This document shows positions 7,946 through 16,792 of a DNA stretch of 64,000 bases, one piece after another. The stretch lies in NCBI GenBank assembly GCA_965220305.1, contig OZ244817.1:558001-622000 (forward strand). The letters run 5' to 3'. Under the pieces are notes generated by a model. The model was given only the letters and a program-made list of their open reading frames with translations. It had not been told where the DNA came from and ran no database searches. The translations under genes were made by a program, and so were the position numbers. How positions within the stretch are numbered: the first letter of the stretch is position 1; the number at the start of each line of letters is the position of its first letter. Source of the stretch: G965220305 sp965220305 (GTDB lineage Bacteria > Chloroflexota > Dehalococcoidia > Lucifugimonadales > UBA3495).

Positions 7946-8722
7946 ATGGCATACGATTTTATCCTGGTGGAAAAAGAGGAAGGCGTGGCCATCCTAACCA
8001 TGAACCGCCCCGAGGTCCTCAACGCCATGAACCGGCAGCTTACCAACGAACTTCAGGACGCCGTCAAGGCCATGAACGCCGACGATGAAGTGGGTTGCAT
8101 CGTCATCACCGGATCGGGGCAGCGGGCCTTCTCTGCCGGCGGTGACATCCACGAGCAGCGGGAGAATGACGCCAACTTTACTCCCGAAGAGCTAGAGACC
8201 CGTACCGCCAACCGCGCCCGCGGGAGCTATGAGATAAGCGCCTCTGCCAAACCCATCGTCGGCATGATGAATGGTCTGGCCTACGGAGGGGGAGCGGTCT
8301 TATCATCCTCCCTGGACTTCCGCATTGGCTGTGAGAATACCAGCTTCCGCTTCCTGGCCGCCGCCTACGGCAGAATAAACTCCACCTGGACGCTGCCCAA
8401 CCAGGTGGGCTGGCCCATCGCCAAGGAGCTGTTGTTCAGTGGACGAGTGGTAGAGGCTGAGGAAGCCCACCGCATCGGCTTAATCAACCACCTGGTGCCC
8501 TCGGACCAGCTCCGGGCCAAGACAATGGAGGTCTGCATCCCCATCGCCAAGAACCGGCGGGAGTCGGTTATGGGAGTGAAGGAACTTCTCCTGGAACAGA
8601 AGGGGAAGAGCCTGGAAGAAATGTGGGCTATTGAGAAGGACTTCACCACCAACAAGGTAATAGGTTACCGGGCAGAGCAGGCTTTCCCAGAGTTTATAGC
8701 CCGGAGGGGCCGACCCCTCTAA
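7946..8722 (+). CDS. Enoyl-CoA hydratase/isomerase (crotonase) family protein
   Basis: A 258-residue crotonase-fold protein acting on acyl-CoA thioesters, substrate unknown. It starts at an ATG six bases after GGGAGG; an upstream extension of the frame has no support. The fold markers are NRPEVLNAMNRQL, the first oxyanion segment AFSAGGDI and the second NGLAYGGGAVLSSSLDFRIG. At the positions of the two catalytic glutamates of true enoyl-CoA hydratases I read Val (GGGAVL rather than GGGCEL) and a non-Glu residue in FLAAAYGRINS. Ordinary hydration is therefore unlikely; a decarboxylase, isomerase or hydrolase variant is possible. It is divergent from rpmH and convergent with hisB. Confidence 0.85.
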   Translation: MAYDFILVEKEEGVAILTMNRPEVLNAMNRQLTNELQDAVKAMNADDEVGCIVITGSGQRAFSAGGDIHEQRENDANFTPEELETRTANRARGSYEISASAKPIVGMMNGLAYGGGAVLSSSLDFRIGCENTSFRFLAAAYGRINSTWTLPNQVGWPIAKELLFSGRVVEAEEAHRIGLINHLVPSDQLRAKTMEVCIPIAKNRRESVMGVKELLLEQKGKSLEEMWAIEKDFTTNKVIGYRAEQAFPEFIARRGRPL

Positions 8723-8788
8723 ATCGGCCTCAATTCCGGTTACCCGGCAACCAGCTCCCCAACCGCTATGGTGGAAATAGGGGCCAGG

Positions 8789-8836
8789 AAACAAGGGAGC
8801 GGTCTGGCTGAATCGGCCCAGACCGCTCCCTTGTTT
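8789..8836. terminator. Bidirectional terminator between crotonase and hisB
   Basis: A perfect 19-bp inverted repeat (8789-8807 with 8818-8836, ten-base loop). Its arms begin with AAA and end with TTT, so each strand has a short U-run after a strong GC stem. It sits exactly between the convergent crotonase and hisB stops. Confidence 0.9.
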
Positions 8837-8853
8837 GCCGGTATCGGGCGACT

Positions 8854-9495
8854 TCAGGCGTCCAGCGTACCCTTGGTGCTCGGCACATGGCCCGCTGCAC
8901 GGGGGTCGGGCTCCACAGCGTCCCGCAGGGCACGGGCCAAGGCTTTACAGAGGGCCTCAGCCTTGTGGTGGGGACTGACGCCGGAAATAACCTTGGCGTG
9001 CAGGTTGATTTTGCCCTCAATGGCAAATGATTCCAGGAAATGCCGAATCAAGTCACCGGACAAGGTCTCGACCATCACTTCGTCCAGGGTAGTCTCCACC
9101 ACCGCGTATCCCCGGCCACTCCAGTCAACCGCCACCATCACCAGGGCCTCATCCAAGGGAACGATGGCATGGCCCATGCGGCGGATGCCCCGGGGTTCTC
9201 CAAGGGCCTGGTTGAAGGCCCGCCCCAAGAGAATCGCCACGTCCTCCACCAAGTGGTGCCAGCCTACATGAACGTCTCCCCTGGCATTGAGGGTAATATC
9301 GAACAGGCCGTGGCGGGCCAGTTGACTTACCATGTGGTCCAGAAAACCGTTGCCGGTATCGACTTCGTATTGGCCCTGCCCGTCCAGGTTAACCGAAAGG
9401 CTGATGTCGGTCTCCCCGGTTGTTCGCTGTAGGGACGCAGCCCGCAGAGCCGGGGTTGCCAGCTCCTGGGGAGTGACCTTCTGGGACTCCAACAC
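8854..9495 (-). CDS. hisB: Imidazoleglycerol-phosphate dehydratase
   Basis: HisB dehydrates imidazole glycerol phosphate to imidazole acetol phosphate in histidine synthesis. It is the single-domain form (213 residues) without the phosphatase domain. The metal-binding repeats are visible: GFLDHMVSQLARHGLFD and HHLVEDVAILLG in the first half, RMGHAIVPLDEAL and SPHHKAEALCKALARALRDAV in the second. I place the start at the GTG at 9495, five bases after GGAGGAG, overlapping the hisC stop by one base (TAGTG). This suggests coupled translation. Longer forms of the frame would run into hisC. Confidence 0.93.
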   Translation of the reverse strand: MLESQKVTPQELATPALRAASLQRTTGETDISLSVNLDGQGQYEVDTGNGFLDHMVSQLARHGLFDITLNARGDVHVGWHHLVEDVAILLGRAFNQALGEPRGIRRMGHAIVPLDEALVMVAVDWSGRGYAVVETTLDEVMVETLSGDLIRHFLESFAIEGKINLHAKVISGVSPHHKAEALCKALARALRDAVEPDPRAAGHVPSTKGTLDA

Positions 9496-10589
9496 TATTC
9501 TCCTCCAACCAGGTCGGTGAGGGCTTCGATAACCGCGTCGGTCTCGTGGGGCAGCCCCACACTGGCCCGGACGTAATCGGTGAGAGGGGGCGAGCCAAAG
9601 TACCGCAGGAAAATTCCCCGTCGGCACAGGCCCTCAAATATCTCCCGGCCCCGGCCTTCGGGCAACCGGCAGAGAATGAAGTTGGCCTGGGAAGGCCAGG
9701 GAGTAACCCCTGGTATCTGCTGAAGCAGTCCCATCATGCGGTCCCGCTCGGCGACAATGCAGTGGACCCGTTCCAACAGGGCGGGACGGTTTTCCAGGGA
9801 AGCCATCAGAGCGATTTCTGCCGGCAGGTTGACGTTGTAGGGCGGTTTCATCCCCATCATGGTGAGGGCAACATCGGAGTGCATTACCCCCAGGCCGATG
9901 CGAAGCCCGGCCAGCCCGGCCCACTTGCTGAAGGTGCGCAGGACTACCAGGTTGGAGTATTCCTGCACCAAGGGCAACACCGTGCGCCCGCAAAACTCGT
10001 AGTATGCCTCGTCGACCACCACCAGGAGGCCGGTGTCCAGCAGGGCGAGAATCTGTGCCTCTGTGGCTATGTTGCCCGTGGGATTGTTGGGGGAAGGGAA
10101 GAATAGGGCCTTGGTCTTGGGCGTTATCGCCAGCCTGGTGGCCTCTACGTCGATTTCAAAATTCTCGTCCCGAGGTACGGATATGGCTTCCCCTCCGCAG
10201 ACCTCGGCGGAGAAGGCGTACATTCCGAAGGTAGGGGTGGGAATGATGATGTTCTCGCCGGGCCCCAGGAACATCCGCAGCAGCAGGTCAATTAGCTCAT
10301 CGCTGCCGTTTCCGGCTACAATTTGCTCGGCGGGGGCGTCCAGGTAATCGGATAAAGCCTCCCGCAGGCGACGCTGTCCGGGGTCTGGGTAGTGATTGTA
10401 GTTCTGGAAGCTCCCCAGCGCCGTGGCGACCGTCGGGGAAGGCCCGTAGGGATTCTCATTGCCGTTGAGACGGATAACTTTGTCCGGCGGAATCCCCGCC
10501 TGCTCCGCCATCACCTCCATAGGGTCCACACCCTGGTAGGTCTTGAGACGGCGGATGTGCGGGACCATTAGGTCGTTAACGTCTTTCAT
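9495..10589 (-). CDS. hisC: Histidinol-phosphate aminotransferase
   Basis: HisC is a PLP enzyme that converts imidazole acetol phosphate to histidinol phosphate. The 364-residue protein has the class I/II aminotransferase landmarks: RLNGNENPYGPSP at the N-terminus, GNGSDELIDLLLR, PSPNNPTGN, VVDEAYYEF and the PLP lysine in TFSKWAGLAGLRIG. The hisC-hisB pair is separated from hisD by 259 bp. That gap holds no gene or terminator I can recognise, so the pair may be transcribed with the upstream his genes or from its own promoter. Confidence 0.94.
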   Translation of the reverse strand: MKDVNDLMVPHIRRLKTYQGVDPMEVMAEQAGIPPDKVIRLNGNENPYGPSPTVATALGSFQNYNHYPDPGQRRLREALSDYLDAPAEQIVAGNGSDELIDLLLRMFLGPGENIIIPTPTFGMYAFSAEVCGGEAISVPRDENFEIDVEATRLAITPKTKALFFPSPNNPTGNIATEAQILALLDTGLLVVVDEAYYEFCGRTVLPLVQEYSNLVVLRTFSKWAGLAGLRIGLGVMHSDVALTMMGMKPPYNVNLPAEIALMASLENRPALLERVHCIVAERDRMMGLLQQIPGVTPWPSQANFILCRLPEGRGREIFEGLCRRGIFLRYFGSPPLTDYVRASVGLPHETDAVIEALTDLVGGE

Positions 10590-10848
10590 GCTTTCCGTCC
10601 TGTAGGAGAAAAGGGTTTGTCCAGGGGCTAACCTGCGGCCTGGTTGTACGGGGAATTACGCTATTACAGTCCATTACCGGCATTAGCCCAGCGGTATCTT
10701 CTATTTGCTGGCGCTGGCGCGGCATCGGCCCTGAGGCCGCTCACCACAATAGGATGGGGCTACTTTTCAACGGCCAGGCTACAACTACTTGGCGGATACC
10801 AAGGGAGTAGTGATTTCCCCATCTCCAAGAAGGCGCTATACCTTGGAT

Positions 10849-12180
10849 TTAGGCCAGGGTATCCAACCTAACCTGGACGGCGCTGGAGTGGCCGGTCAGC
10901 CCCTCGGCATGGGCTATTTCCACCGCCGCCGGGCCCAAACTACTGAAACTCTGAGGGCTCAGTCCCACCACCGGCATGGTACGCAAGAACTGATGCACAC
11001 TCAGCGCCGAGCTAAAACGCGCGGTGCCCCCGGTGGGCATGACGTGACTGGGGCCGGCGATATAATCGCCCATAACTTCCGGCGAGTATTCTCCCAGGAA
11101 CAGGCCGCCAGCATTCCTGACCTTTCCGGCCCAAGCCCAGGGGTCCGCCACCATTAGACACAGGTGCTCTGGGGCGATGGCATTGGACAGCTCTAAGGCT
11201 TCGTCCAAGGTGTCTACCAAAACGACCCTTCCCTGGCGTTGCAGCGCCTCCCGGGCCAAATCACCCCGGGAAGCAAGCGCCAATTGCCGGTCCAACTCAG
11301 CCTCAATCTGGGCAACCAACTCCTCCGAGTTGGTAACCAATATGGCGGTCGCCAACGGGTCATGCTCCGCCTGGGCTATCAGGTCAGCGGCGCAGAAGTT
11401 GGCGCGGGCGGTCCCGTCGGCGACTACAATGGTCTCGGTGGGCCCGTAGATGCCGTCGATGTCCACCTGCCCCTGGACCAGCTTCTTGGCGTAGGCTACG
11501 AAAGTGTTGCCCGGACCGCATATCTTGTCGACCTTAGGGATGGACTGGGTTCCGTAGGCCATGGCAGCGATGGCGGGCACTCCCCCCACCTGGTACAACT
11601 CGTCCACTCCAGCAATCTCTGCCGCCACCAGCACCGCCGGGTTGAGCGGCTCCCGACCCCGCCGGGGAGTGGTGAGCATAATTTCTTTAACGCCAGCCAC
11701 CCGGGCGGGTATGGCGGTCATCAGCACCGTGGAAGGGTAGGCCGCAGTGCCTCCCGGCGCATATAAGCCGACTCGCTGTAACGGGCGCGTAACCTCGCCA
11801 AGTCCCTGCTCCAGGTCCACCCAATCCCGGGGCAAAGTCGCCTCGTGGTACTTGGCGACCCGTTGGGCCGCCAATTCCAGGGCCTGGTAGAGTTCCACAG
11901 AAACCTGGGCCCGCGCCGAGGCCATCTCGGAATCGCTGACCCGGAAGTCTTCCAATTCCACGCCATCCAGCAGTTTGGCATACCTGCTAACCGCCGGGTC
12001 TCCCTCGGCGCGAACATCTTGCAGCATCTGTAACACGGACTGCTCGGGAGTGACACCCTCCCCAAAGGCGCGGTGGGTCCGCTCCACCACCTCCGCAGGC
12101 AGGGAACCGATGTCCAGGGGGTCCACGCGGGTCAGTATCCCCTGGGCTTCCGATAGACCACGCAAGACGTTAAGCTTCAC
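10849..12180 (-). CDS. hisD: Histidinol dehydrogenase
   Basis: HisD oxidises histidinol to histidine in two NAD-dependent steps with a zinc ion. The 443-residue protein has GLYAPGGTAAYPSTVLMTAIPA, the dehydrogenase signature around KICGPGNTFVAYAKK, GPTETIVVAD, DLIAQAEHDP and APEHLC. It starts at a GTG that overlaps the end of the phospholipase-like gene by 11 bp and has GGGAG seven bases upstream. Confidence 0.95.
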   Translation of the reverse strand: MKLNVLRGLSEAQGILTRVDPLDIGSLPAEVVERTHRAFGEGVTPEQSVLQMLQDVRAEGDPAVSRYAKLLDGVELEDFRVSDSEMASARAQVSVELYQALELAAQRVAKYHEATLPRDWVDLEQGLGEVTRPLQRVGLYAPGGTAAYPSTVLMTAIPARVAGVKEIMLTTPRRGREPLNPAVLVAAEIAGVDELYQVGGVPAIAAMAYGTQSIPKVDKICGPGNTFVAYAKKLVQGQVDIDGIYGPTETIVVADGTARANFCAADLIAQAEHDPLATAILVTNSEELVAQIEAELDRQLALASRGDLAREALQRQGRVVLVDTLDEALELSNAIAPEHLCLMVADPWAWAGKVRNAGGLFLGEYSPEVMGDYIAGPSHVMPTGGTARFSSALSVHQFLRTMPVVGLSPQSFSSLGPAAVEIAHAEGLTGHSSAVQVRLDTLA

Positions 12181-12940
12181 CTAAATACTCCCGCACCTGC
12201 GCCAGAGTTTCGTTCTGCACCCGACGCTGGTACGCCACCAGCTTGTCTCGGGGAATCTTGGCGTAGACCTCTTCCAGACTATTCGGCATCTGCAGGAGGA
12301 ACTGGTCGACCACCTGCTGCACTTCATCGTTGTCCCGGAACATGCGGTTCAGGGCCCGCTTCAGCCGCTGCCAGCTAAAGTCCCAACCCAGGAACCGGGC
12401 GACCCACTGTTGCCACTCCTGGATTAGCTCTTCGTCCAGGAAACCCACCTGCAACTTCTGGTCGCACAGGGCAATGGCGTCGCTGACCCCATCCAGGGAA
12501 CGACTTTCCTCCAATACCTGACGGTCCATGTCCAACTGTAGGGCCCGGTCCCAGATGTGGGCCTCGACCTCAGTATCCGTAACCTGGTTGTCGGTCCCAA
12601 AATGAGGACGGTACATGGTGGTAATCCACAGTTCGTCGGCAGTCAGATGACTGAGATACCCCAGGAGGAATGCCAGAGTCGCCGGAGACTGCCGGCGATG
12701 GTCGGAGAGGTCGGGGTTCAACTCGAACATGCGCTTTGCGCCGCTTCCCACGGTGTCCACCGAGAGCGGGGCAAAGTGAGTGCGTTCCCGGTCCCACTTG
12801 GCCATGGCCCGAATATCGGGAGTGGTGGAGCCCAGGAAATAGCTGCCCAGGTGGTCGTGAAGGAATCCCCAGTCCAACTCTTCAGCCACCCGGTGGGCCA
12901 GGTGTATGTGCATCGGCAGGTTAGGCATGTTCCTGTCCAT
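12170..12940 (-). CDS. Zinc-dependent phospholipase C-like protein
   Basis: A 256-residue protein resembling the zinc-dependent phospholipase C / S1-P1 nuclease fold (Zn_dep_PLPC). His and Asp residues expected to bind metal are visible: MHIHLAHRVAEEL near the N-terminus, GSTTPDIRAM at about 40, ERTHFAPL, and FLLGYLSHLTADELW at about 92-106. There is no signal peptide. The substrate is unknown. It sits between hisG and hisD and overlaps both (20 bp and 11 bp), so it must be cotranslated with the histidine enzymes. Nothing in its sequence links it to histidine chemistry. The start could also be the ATG at 12928. Confidence 0.75.
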   Translation of the reverse strand: MDRNMPNLPMHIHLAHRVAEELDWGFLHDHLGSYFLGSTTPDIRAMAKWDRERTHFAPLSVDTVGSGAKRMFELNPDLSDHRRQSPATLAFLLGYLSHLTADELWITTMYRPHFGTDNQVTDTEVEAHIWDRALQLDMDRQVLEESRSLDGVSDAIALCDQKLQVGFLDEELIQEWQQWVARFLGWDFSWQRLKRALNRMFRDNDEVQQVVDQFLLQMPNSLEEVYAKIPRDKLVAYQRRVQNETLAQVREYLGEA

Positions 12941-14018
12941 CTCCGGCTAACGCCCAGTGGTCGAAGAGCTGACGGTATGCCGCCGACTGGCCTTTGAACA
13001 GGTAATTGACCTGGGTAGCGGCTATATCCACCCCGCCGCAGTCCCGCAGGTGGTCCACCGCCTCCATCAACTGCTCCTTGCGAACCAGAAGGCTAACGCT
13101 ATACCAATCTTCCTCTTCAACGTTGTAGACCCGGGCGATGGTGGGACCCCGCAGCCCGGACACCTGGGGCCGCGCCAGCACCGTGGCGCTGACCGATTGG
13201 GCTGAATCGCCCCGTACGTTGGCGGTCAGACGATAAAAGGGGCCTGCTTGTAGATGGGCCTCCATCATCTCCATCATTTCCCGGGCCAGGGACAACCCTC
13301 CTCCGGACTGGGACAGAGACTGAGAGTTGCCAATCAGACAGGCCTGAGAACTGAGGATGGTGCCGCCTTCCAGGGTGTTCAGGCTATTCTCCCGAAAGGT
13401 GGTGCCGGTGGCGGTCAAATCGGCTATCAGGTCGGCATAGCCGGCTGCCGGGGCGGCCTCCAAGGTGCCGCTGGCGGGCACCAGCGAGAAGTAGTTGATG
13501 CCCCGGTCAAACAGGTAACGGCGCATCAACCGGGGGTACTTGGTGGCAATTCGGAGTTGTTTTCCCTCCTGATGGAACTCCAAAGCCAGGTCCGCCAGGT
13601 CGTCCACCGAAGTTACGTCCAGCCAGGAGTTGGGGACGGCCAGCACCAGGTCGCACCGCCCATAACCCAGGTCTTCAATCAGGGTCATCAAGTACGGCTC
13701 CTCGCTGCGGTACTCCAGGTAACGGTCCAAGCCGGTTACGCCCAGATCGGCGCTTCCTTCCTCCACCTTCTGCGCGATGTCCGCAGTCCTCTGGAACAGG
13801 ACTTCAACCCCGGGCAGGGCCGGAATCCGCGCCGTGTAGCGTCGCGCGCTGGGACGGCGGACATTGAGGCCACAGGCCCGCAGGAAATCAAGGGTGCCGT
13901 CGTAGAGGTCGCCGTCGCTGGGCAATACCAGACGCAGGCTATCCTCGGCGCGATTGGACCTCACCCCGGCATTGCTGCTACTCGATGTCTTGGATTGTAG
14001 CTTGTCCATCATCTCCAA
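12921..14018 (-). CDS. hisG: ATP phosphoribosyltransferase (long form with C-terminal domain)
   Basis: HisG joins ATP and PRPP, the first step of histidine synthesis. The protein has 365 residues. The catalytic part contains RLVLPSDGDL, the PRPP-site segment DLIADLTATGTTFRENSLNTLEGG and ATKYPRLMRRYLFDRGI. About 80 C-terminal residues (LTANVRGDSAQSV, then YSVSLLVRKEQLMEAVDHLR and GGVDIAATQVNYLF) look like the HisG_C regulatory domain of long-form enzymes. It overlaps hisZ by 41 bp and the next gene by 20 bp. Long-form HisG usually does not need HisZ, yet a HisZ-like gene precedes it. Confidence 0.93.
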   Translation of the reverse strand: MEMMDKLQSKTSSSSNAGVRSNRAEDSLRLVLPSDGDLYDGTLDFLRACGLNVRRPSARRYTARIPALPGVEVLFQRTADIAQKVEEGSADLGVTGLDRYLEYRSEEPYLMTLIEDLGYGRCDLVLAVPNSWLDVTSVDDLADLALEFHQEGKQLRIATKYPRLMRRYLFDRGINYFSLVPASGTLEAAPAAGYADLIADLTATGTTFRENSLNTLEGGTILSSQACLIGNSQSLSQSGGGLSLAREMMEMMEAHLQAGPFYRLTANVRGDSAQSVSATVLARPQVSGLRGPTIARVYNVEEEDWYSVSLLVRKEQLMEAVDHLRDCGGVDIAATQVNYLFKGQSAAYRQLFDHWALAGDGQEHA

Positions 14019-15453
14019 CTATAACAACCCGGTCAAATCCCTGATTCCCGGCGTAGCTTACGCTCTCGGCGGTGGACCGGCCATTGACTTCCAACTGGGC
14101 GAAGTGACCTTCACCTCGTATCTGGTTGGCTATCTTCAGGGCATTTTCGCAGCCGCCCGGCGATTCCGATACTACCAGGGACTTGGACTGCCAAGCCATC
14201 AACCCTTCGGGGCCTACCCCTCCGTTGGGTGCCTTCTCCCGCCCATCCTCGGTATCTATCAAGGCCATTAGGGCGTCCAGGTTATAGGCGAACCCCAAGG
14301 CTGGCACGGTTTCATCGCTGCCCAGCGCGCGGGAGAGCCCGTCGTACCTCCCGCCGCCGCCCAGGGAGGCCACGCTGGAGGGGTGCTTGGCTTCAAAAAT
14401 GATACCGTTGTAGTAGGCCAGTCCCCGTACCAGTCCGAAGTCCAACACCAGGCGTCCTTGCAAGGCGGGTTCAACGCCCAAGACAATGTCAACCAAGCGT
14501 GACAGGCGCGACAGAGCGGTGGAACTAACTCCGGCCCTCTGCATCATGGCCGAGGCCCGGTCCAGGGCTTTCCCTGGTTCGCCCCGGATGCCTACCAATT
14601 CAGTAACCAACTCCAAGCCCTGCTCCAGCCTTGCCACTTCATCGCTGCCCCGCAGACGCCGGAACAGCCGGTCTACCACTTGTTCTGGGCTTCGTTGGCC
14701 CAGTCTCTGGGCGTCCCCGGCGCTCCACTCAAGAAAGCCGTGCAGCACCTTGCGGGCCTGACCCTCGTCCAGACCGGCGATGGCCACCCCAAGGTTTTCT
14801 TCCCGGGAACTGTGCCCGGCGAGGTGAAGCTGGTGTGACCGCTCCAGCACCGCCGATAGTGCCGATGGACCTTCGCGAAGCTGGGGCACACTGGCGATAA
14901 CGAATGACCTGGCCCGGTCGGATAGCTGGGCCAAGTCCAGCAGTTCATTCAAAACGTCCATGTCGGCGAGTTCGAGCCGGCAATCGTTTAACCCCAGGCG
15001 GGCCGGGACCTGGGCCGCCATGCTGAGCAGTTCGGCGTCGGCGACCACGTTGTCAGAGCCAATCAACTCTGCCCCCACCTGGGTAAACTGCCCGCTTTCT
15101 CCGGGCTGTCTCTCGGCGGCTCCGTAACGGAATACGGGGCCGGAGTATTGCCAGCGGGCGGGCAGCGGGATGTCCCGGGCATGTTCCAAGTAGTGACGCA
15201 TCACCGACGAGGTGAACTCGGGGCGCAAGCTCACCGAGTTGCTGCCCGCATCGGTGAAACCGTACAACTGGGAGGCCAATTCGCCTCCCGACTTGCGGAG
15301 GAAAAGCTCGGTGGCTTCGAGGATAGGGACCTGGAGGTAGCGGTATCCGCAGCTACCCAGGAGGTTAATAAGTCCGTCTTCCAGGCCCCTCTTTTGGAGC
15401 CAGGACTCTTGAGTGAGGTCCCGCATTCCCCGTAGGCGATTTACTGCTTTCAT
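13978..15453 (-). CDS. hisZ: HisZ-like ATP phosphoribosyltransferase regulatory subunit (HisRS paralogue)
   Basis: A 491-residue class II aaRS-like protein just upstream of hisG. The HisRS core is recognisable: LRPEFTSSVMRHYLEH, RWQYSGPVFRYG (motif 2), FTQVGAELIG, GLVRGLAYYNGIIFEA and GGGGRYDGLSRALG. In the histidine-binding loop, HisRS has RGLDYY and this protein has RGLAYY, which favours HisZ over an active synthetase. It is longer than usual: a helical insertion lies between motif 2 and the histidine loop, and a C-terminal anticodon-binding-like domain (SKSLVVSESPGGCENALKIA) is kept. A divergent HisRS remains possible. The 173 bp downstream (15454-15626) belong to the permease gap. Confidence 0.8.
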   Translation of the reverse strand: MKAVNRLRGMRDLTQESWLQKRGLEDGLINLLGSCGYRYLQVPILEATELFLRKSGGELASQLYGFTDAGSNSVSLRPEFTSSVMRHYLEHARDIPLPARWQYSGPVFRYGAAERQPGESGQFTQVGAELIGSDNVVADAELLSMAAQVPARLGLNDCRLELADMDVLNELLDLAQLSDRARSFVIASVPQLREGPSALSAVLERSHQLHLAGHSSREENLGVAIAGLDEGQARKVLHGFLEWSAGDAQRLGQRSPEQVVDRLFRRLRGSDEVARLEQGLELVTELVGIRGEPGKALDRASAMMQRAGVSSTALSRLSRLVDIVLGVEPALQGRLVLDFGLVRGLAYYNGIIFEAKHPSSVASLGGGGRYDGLSRALGSDETVPALGFAYNLDALMALIDTEDGREKAPNGGVGPEGLMAWQSKSLVVSESPGGCENALKIANQIRGEGHFAQLEVNGRSTAESVSYAGNQGFDRVVIVGDDGQATIQDIE

Positions 15454-15626
15454 CTACACTGGGGCGTATTGTACCCCAGCATGTTGGGCGGGTTCAACCT
15501 TGGTGGCAAATAAATAACGGGCCTGTCCAAAGTCCCCTCTTGTGACCCGCCCCTGCGGCGGGTGCCGACTTTCACCCGCATATGCCCGATGCCGCGCTCG
15601 ATCATTGGCCCTGGCTCCAATGGCGG

Positions 15627-16715
15627 TTACGCCTCCCCGGAACCCTCCTCATCCAAGGCTTCCAATACCTCTTCTTCCTGCCGATTCCACTCCTGGAAGA
15701 AGTAGACCAGCATACCCTTTGCCATAGCCACCAGCGGCGGGCCCAAGATAATTCCGAATATTCCAAAGTATTGGCTGGAGACAATAACGACCAAGATTAC
15801 CGCGATGGGATGCAGTTTAAGGGCATTGCCCTGGATGCGCGGCACCAGAACGGCGTTCTCCAAAAGCTGGACTATCAAATAGAGCAAAATCACCCACAGG
15901 ACCTTATCCGGCGCTGTCGCCAGAGTCACCAGGACTCCTACAGCTCCACCAATCCAGGGGCCAATGATGGGTATCAGTTCGGTTATAGCCGCAACGATGC
16001 CCAGGAAAAACGAGAAAGGCACACCCAGCAGAAAAAGCGCCACCCCCACGACACTCCCGACCACCAGCCCCAAGGTAAGCTGGCCCCGGATGTACGCCCC
16101 TACAGTTTGGTTCGCAATATCCAGCATACCGAGTAGGTAGGGGCGCATTGCCGAAGGAAAGGGGGAACACAGCGCCGAGTTAATCGACCCGGAGTCTTTC
16201 ATCAGGTAATAAATCAATATGGGCGCTGTCGCCAAGCCGACAATGAGACTGAAAGCGCCGAAAACAACGCCAATCGTCTTCCTGACCCCATTCCAACCCG
16301 CCTCAAGCAGGACACTGCCAATATTGGCTAGTCGCTCCTCCAGGCCCTCTCTCATTTCCTCGGGAATCCGATCGGAATAGACCGCTATCCAGCCTTCTAT
16401 GGCGATTCGAGCGTCATTGAAGAAGGATGGGAACTCCTCGATGAATAAACCGGCCTCCCGGACGGTTGGCGGAATGATTGAGATTAATACCCCGGCCCCC
16501 ACGCCTAATCCCACAATGAATATAATCAAGATGGAGATAGTACGACTCAGCCCGGGATGGCGCCCGCGCCAGGGCATGGCCCGCTCCATCAGCCGAGCCA
16601 CCGGCAAGAGCATGTAGGCAATCACGGCGCTGAGACCCAACGTCAGGAGAAGTTTCCCCAACAGGGACAGTATAACCAGCGTACCAACTACCACCGCGCC
16701 GGTTGCCATCAACAT
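15627..16715 (-). CDS. AI-2E family transporter (PerM/YtvI-type permease)
   Basis: An integral membrane protein of about 362 residues with seven to eight hydrophobic segments and the AI-2E (PF01594-type) features: LMKDSGSINSALCSPFP, GQLTLGLVVGSVVGVALFLLGVP and ITELIPIIGPWIGGAVG. The substrate cannot be read from sequence; members include AI-2 exporters and Na+/H+ antiporters. The start is uncertain. The ATG at 16715 has no ribosome-binding site, while a strong GGGGAGG about 30 bases upstream precedes only non-canonical codons in frame. It follows the degenerate SDR gene. Downstream, a 7-bp GC hairpin at 15545-15563 could be a weak terminator. Confidence 0.82.
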   Translation of the reverse strand: MLMATGAVVVGTLVILSLLGKLLLTLGLSAVIAYMLLPVARLMERAMPWRGRHPGLSRTISILIIFIVGLGVGAGVLISIIPPTVREAGLFIEEFPSFFNDARIAIEGWIAVYSDRIPEEMREGLEERLANIGSVLLEAGWNGVRKTIGVVFGAFSLIVGLATAPILIYYLMKDSGSINSALCSPFPSAMRPYLLGMLDIANQTVGAYIRGQLTLGLVVGSVVGVALFLLGVPFSFFLGIVAAITELIPIIGPWIGGAVGVLVTLATAPDKVLWVILLYLIVQLLENAVLVPRIQGNALKLHPIAVILVVIVSSQYFGIFGIILGPPLVAMAKGMLVYFFQEWNRQEEEVLEALDEEGSGEA

Positions 16716-16792
16716 GATGCGCTGGTTTCGCAGGGTAGGAGTGATTTCTACCTCCCCAGACAATTCGTGGCGCTCTGGACCGAAATGAAACT

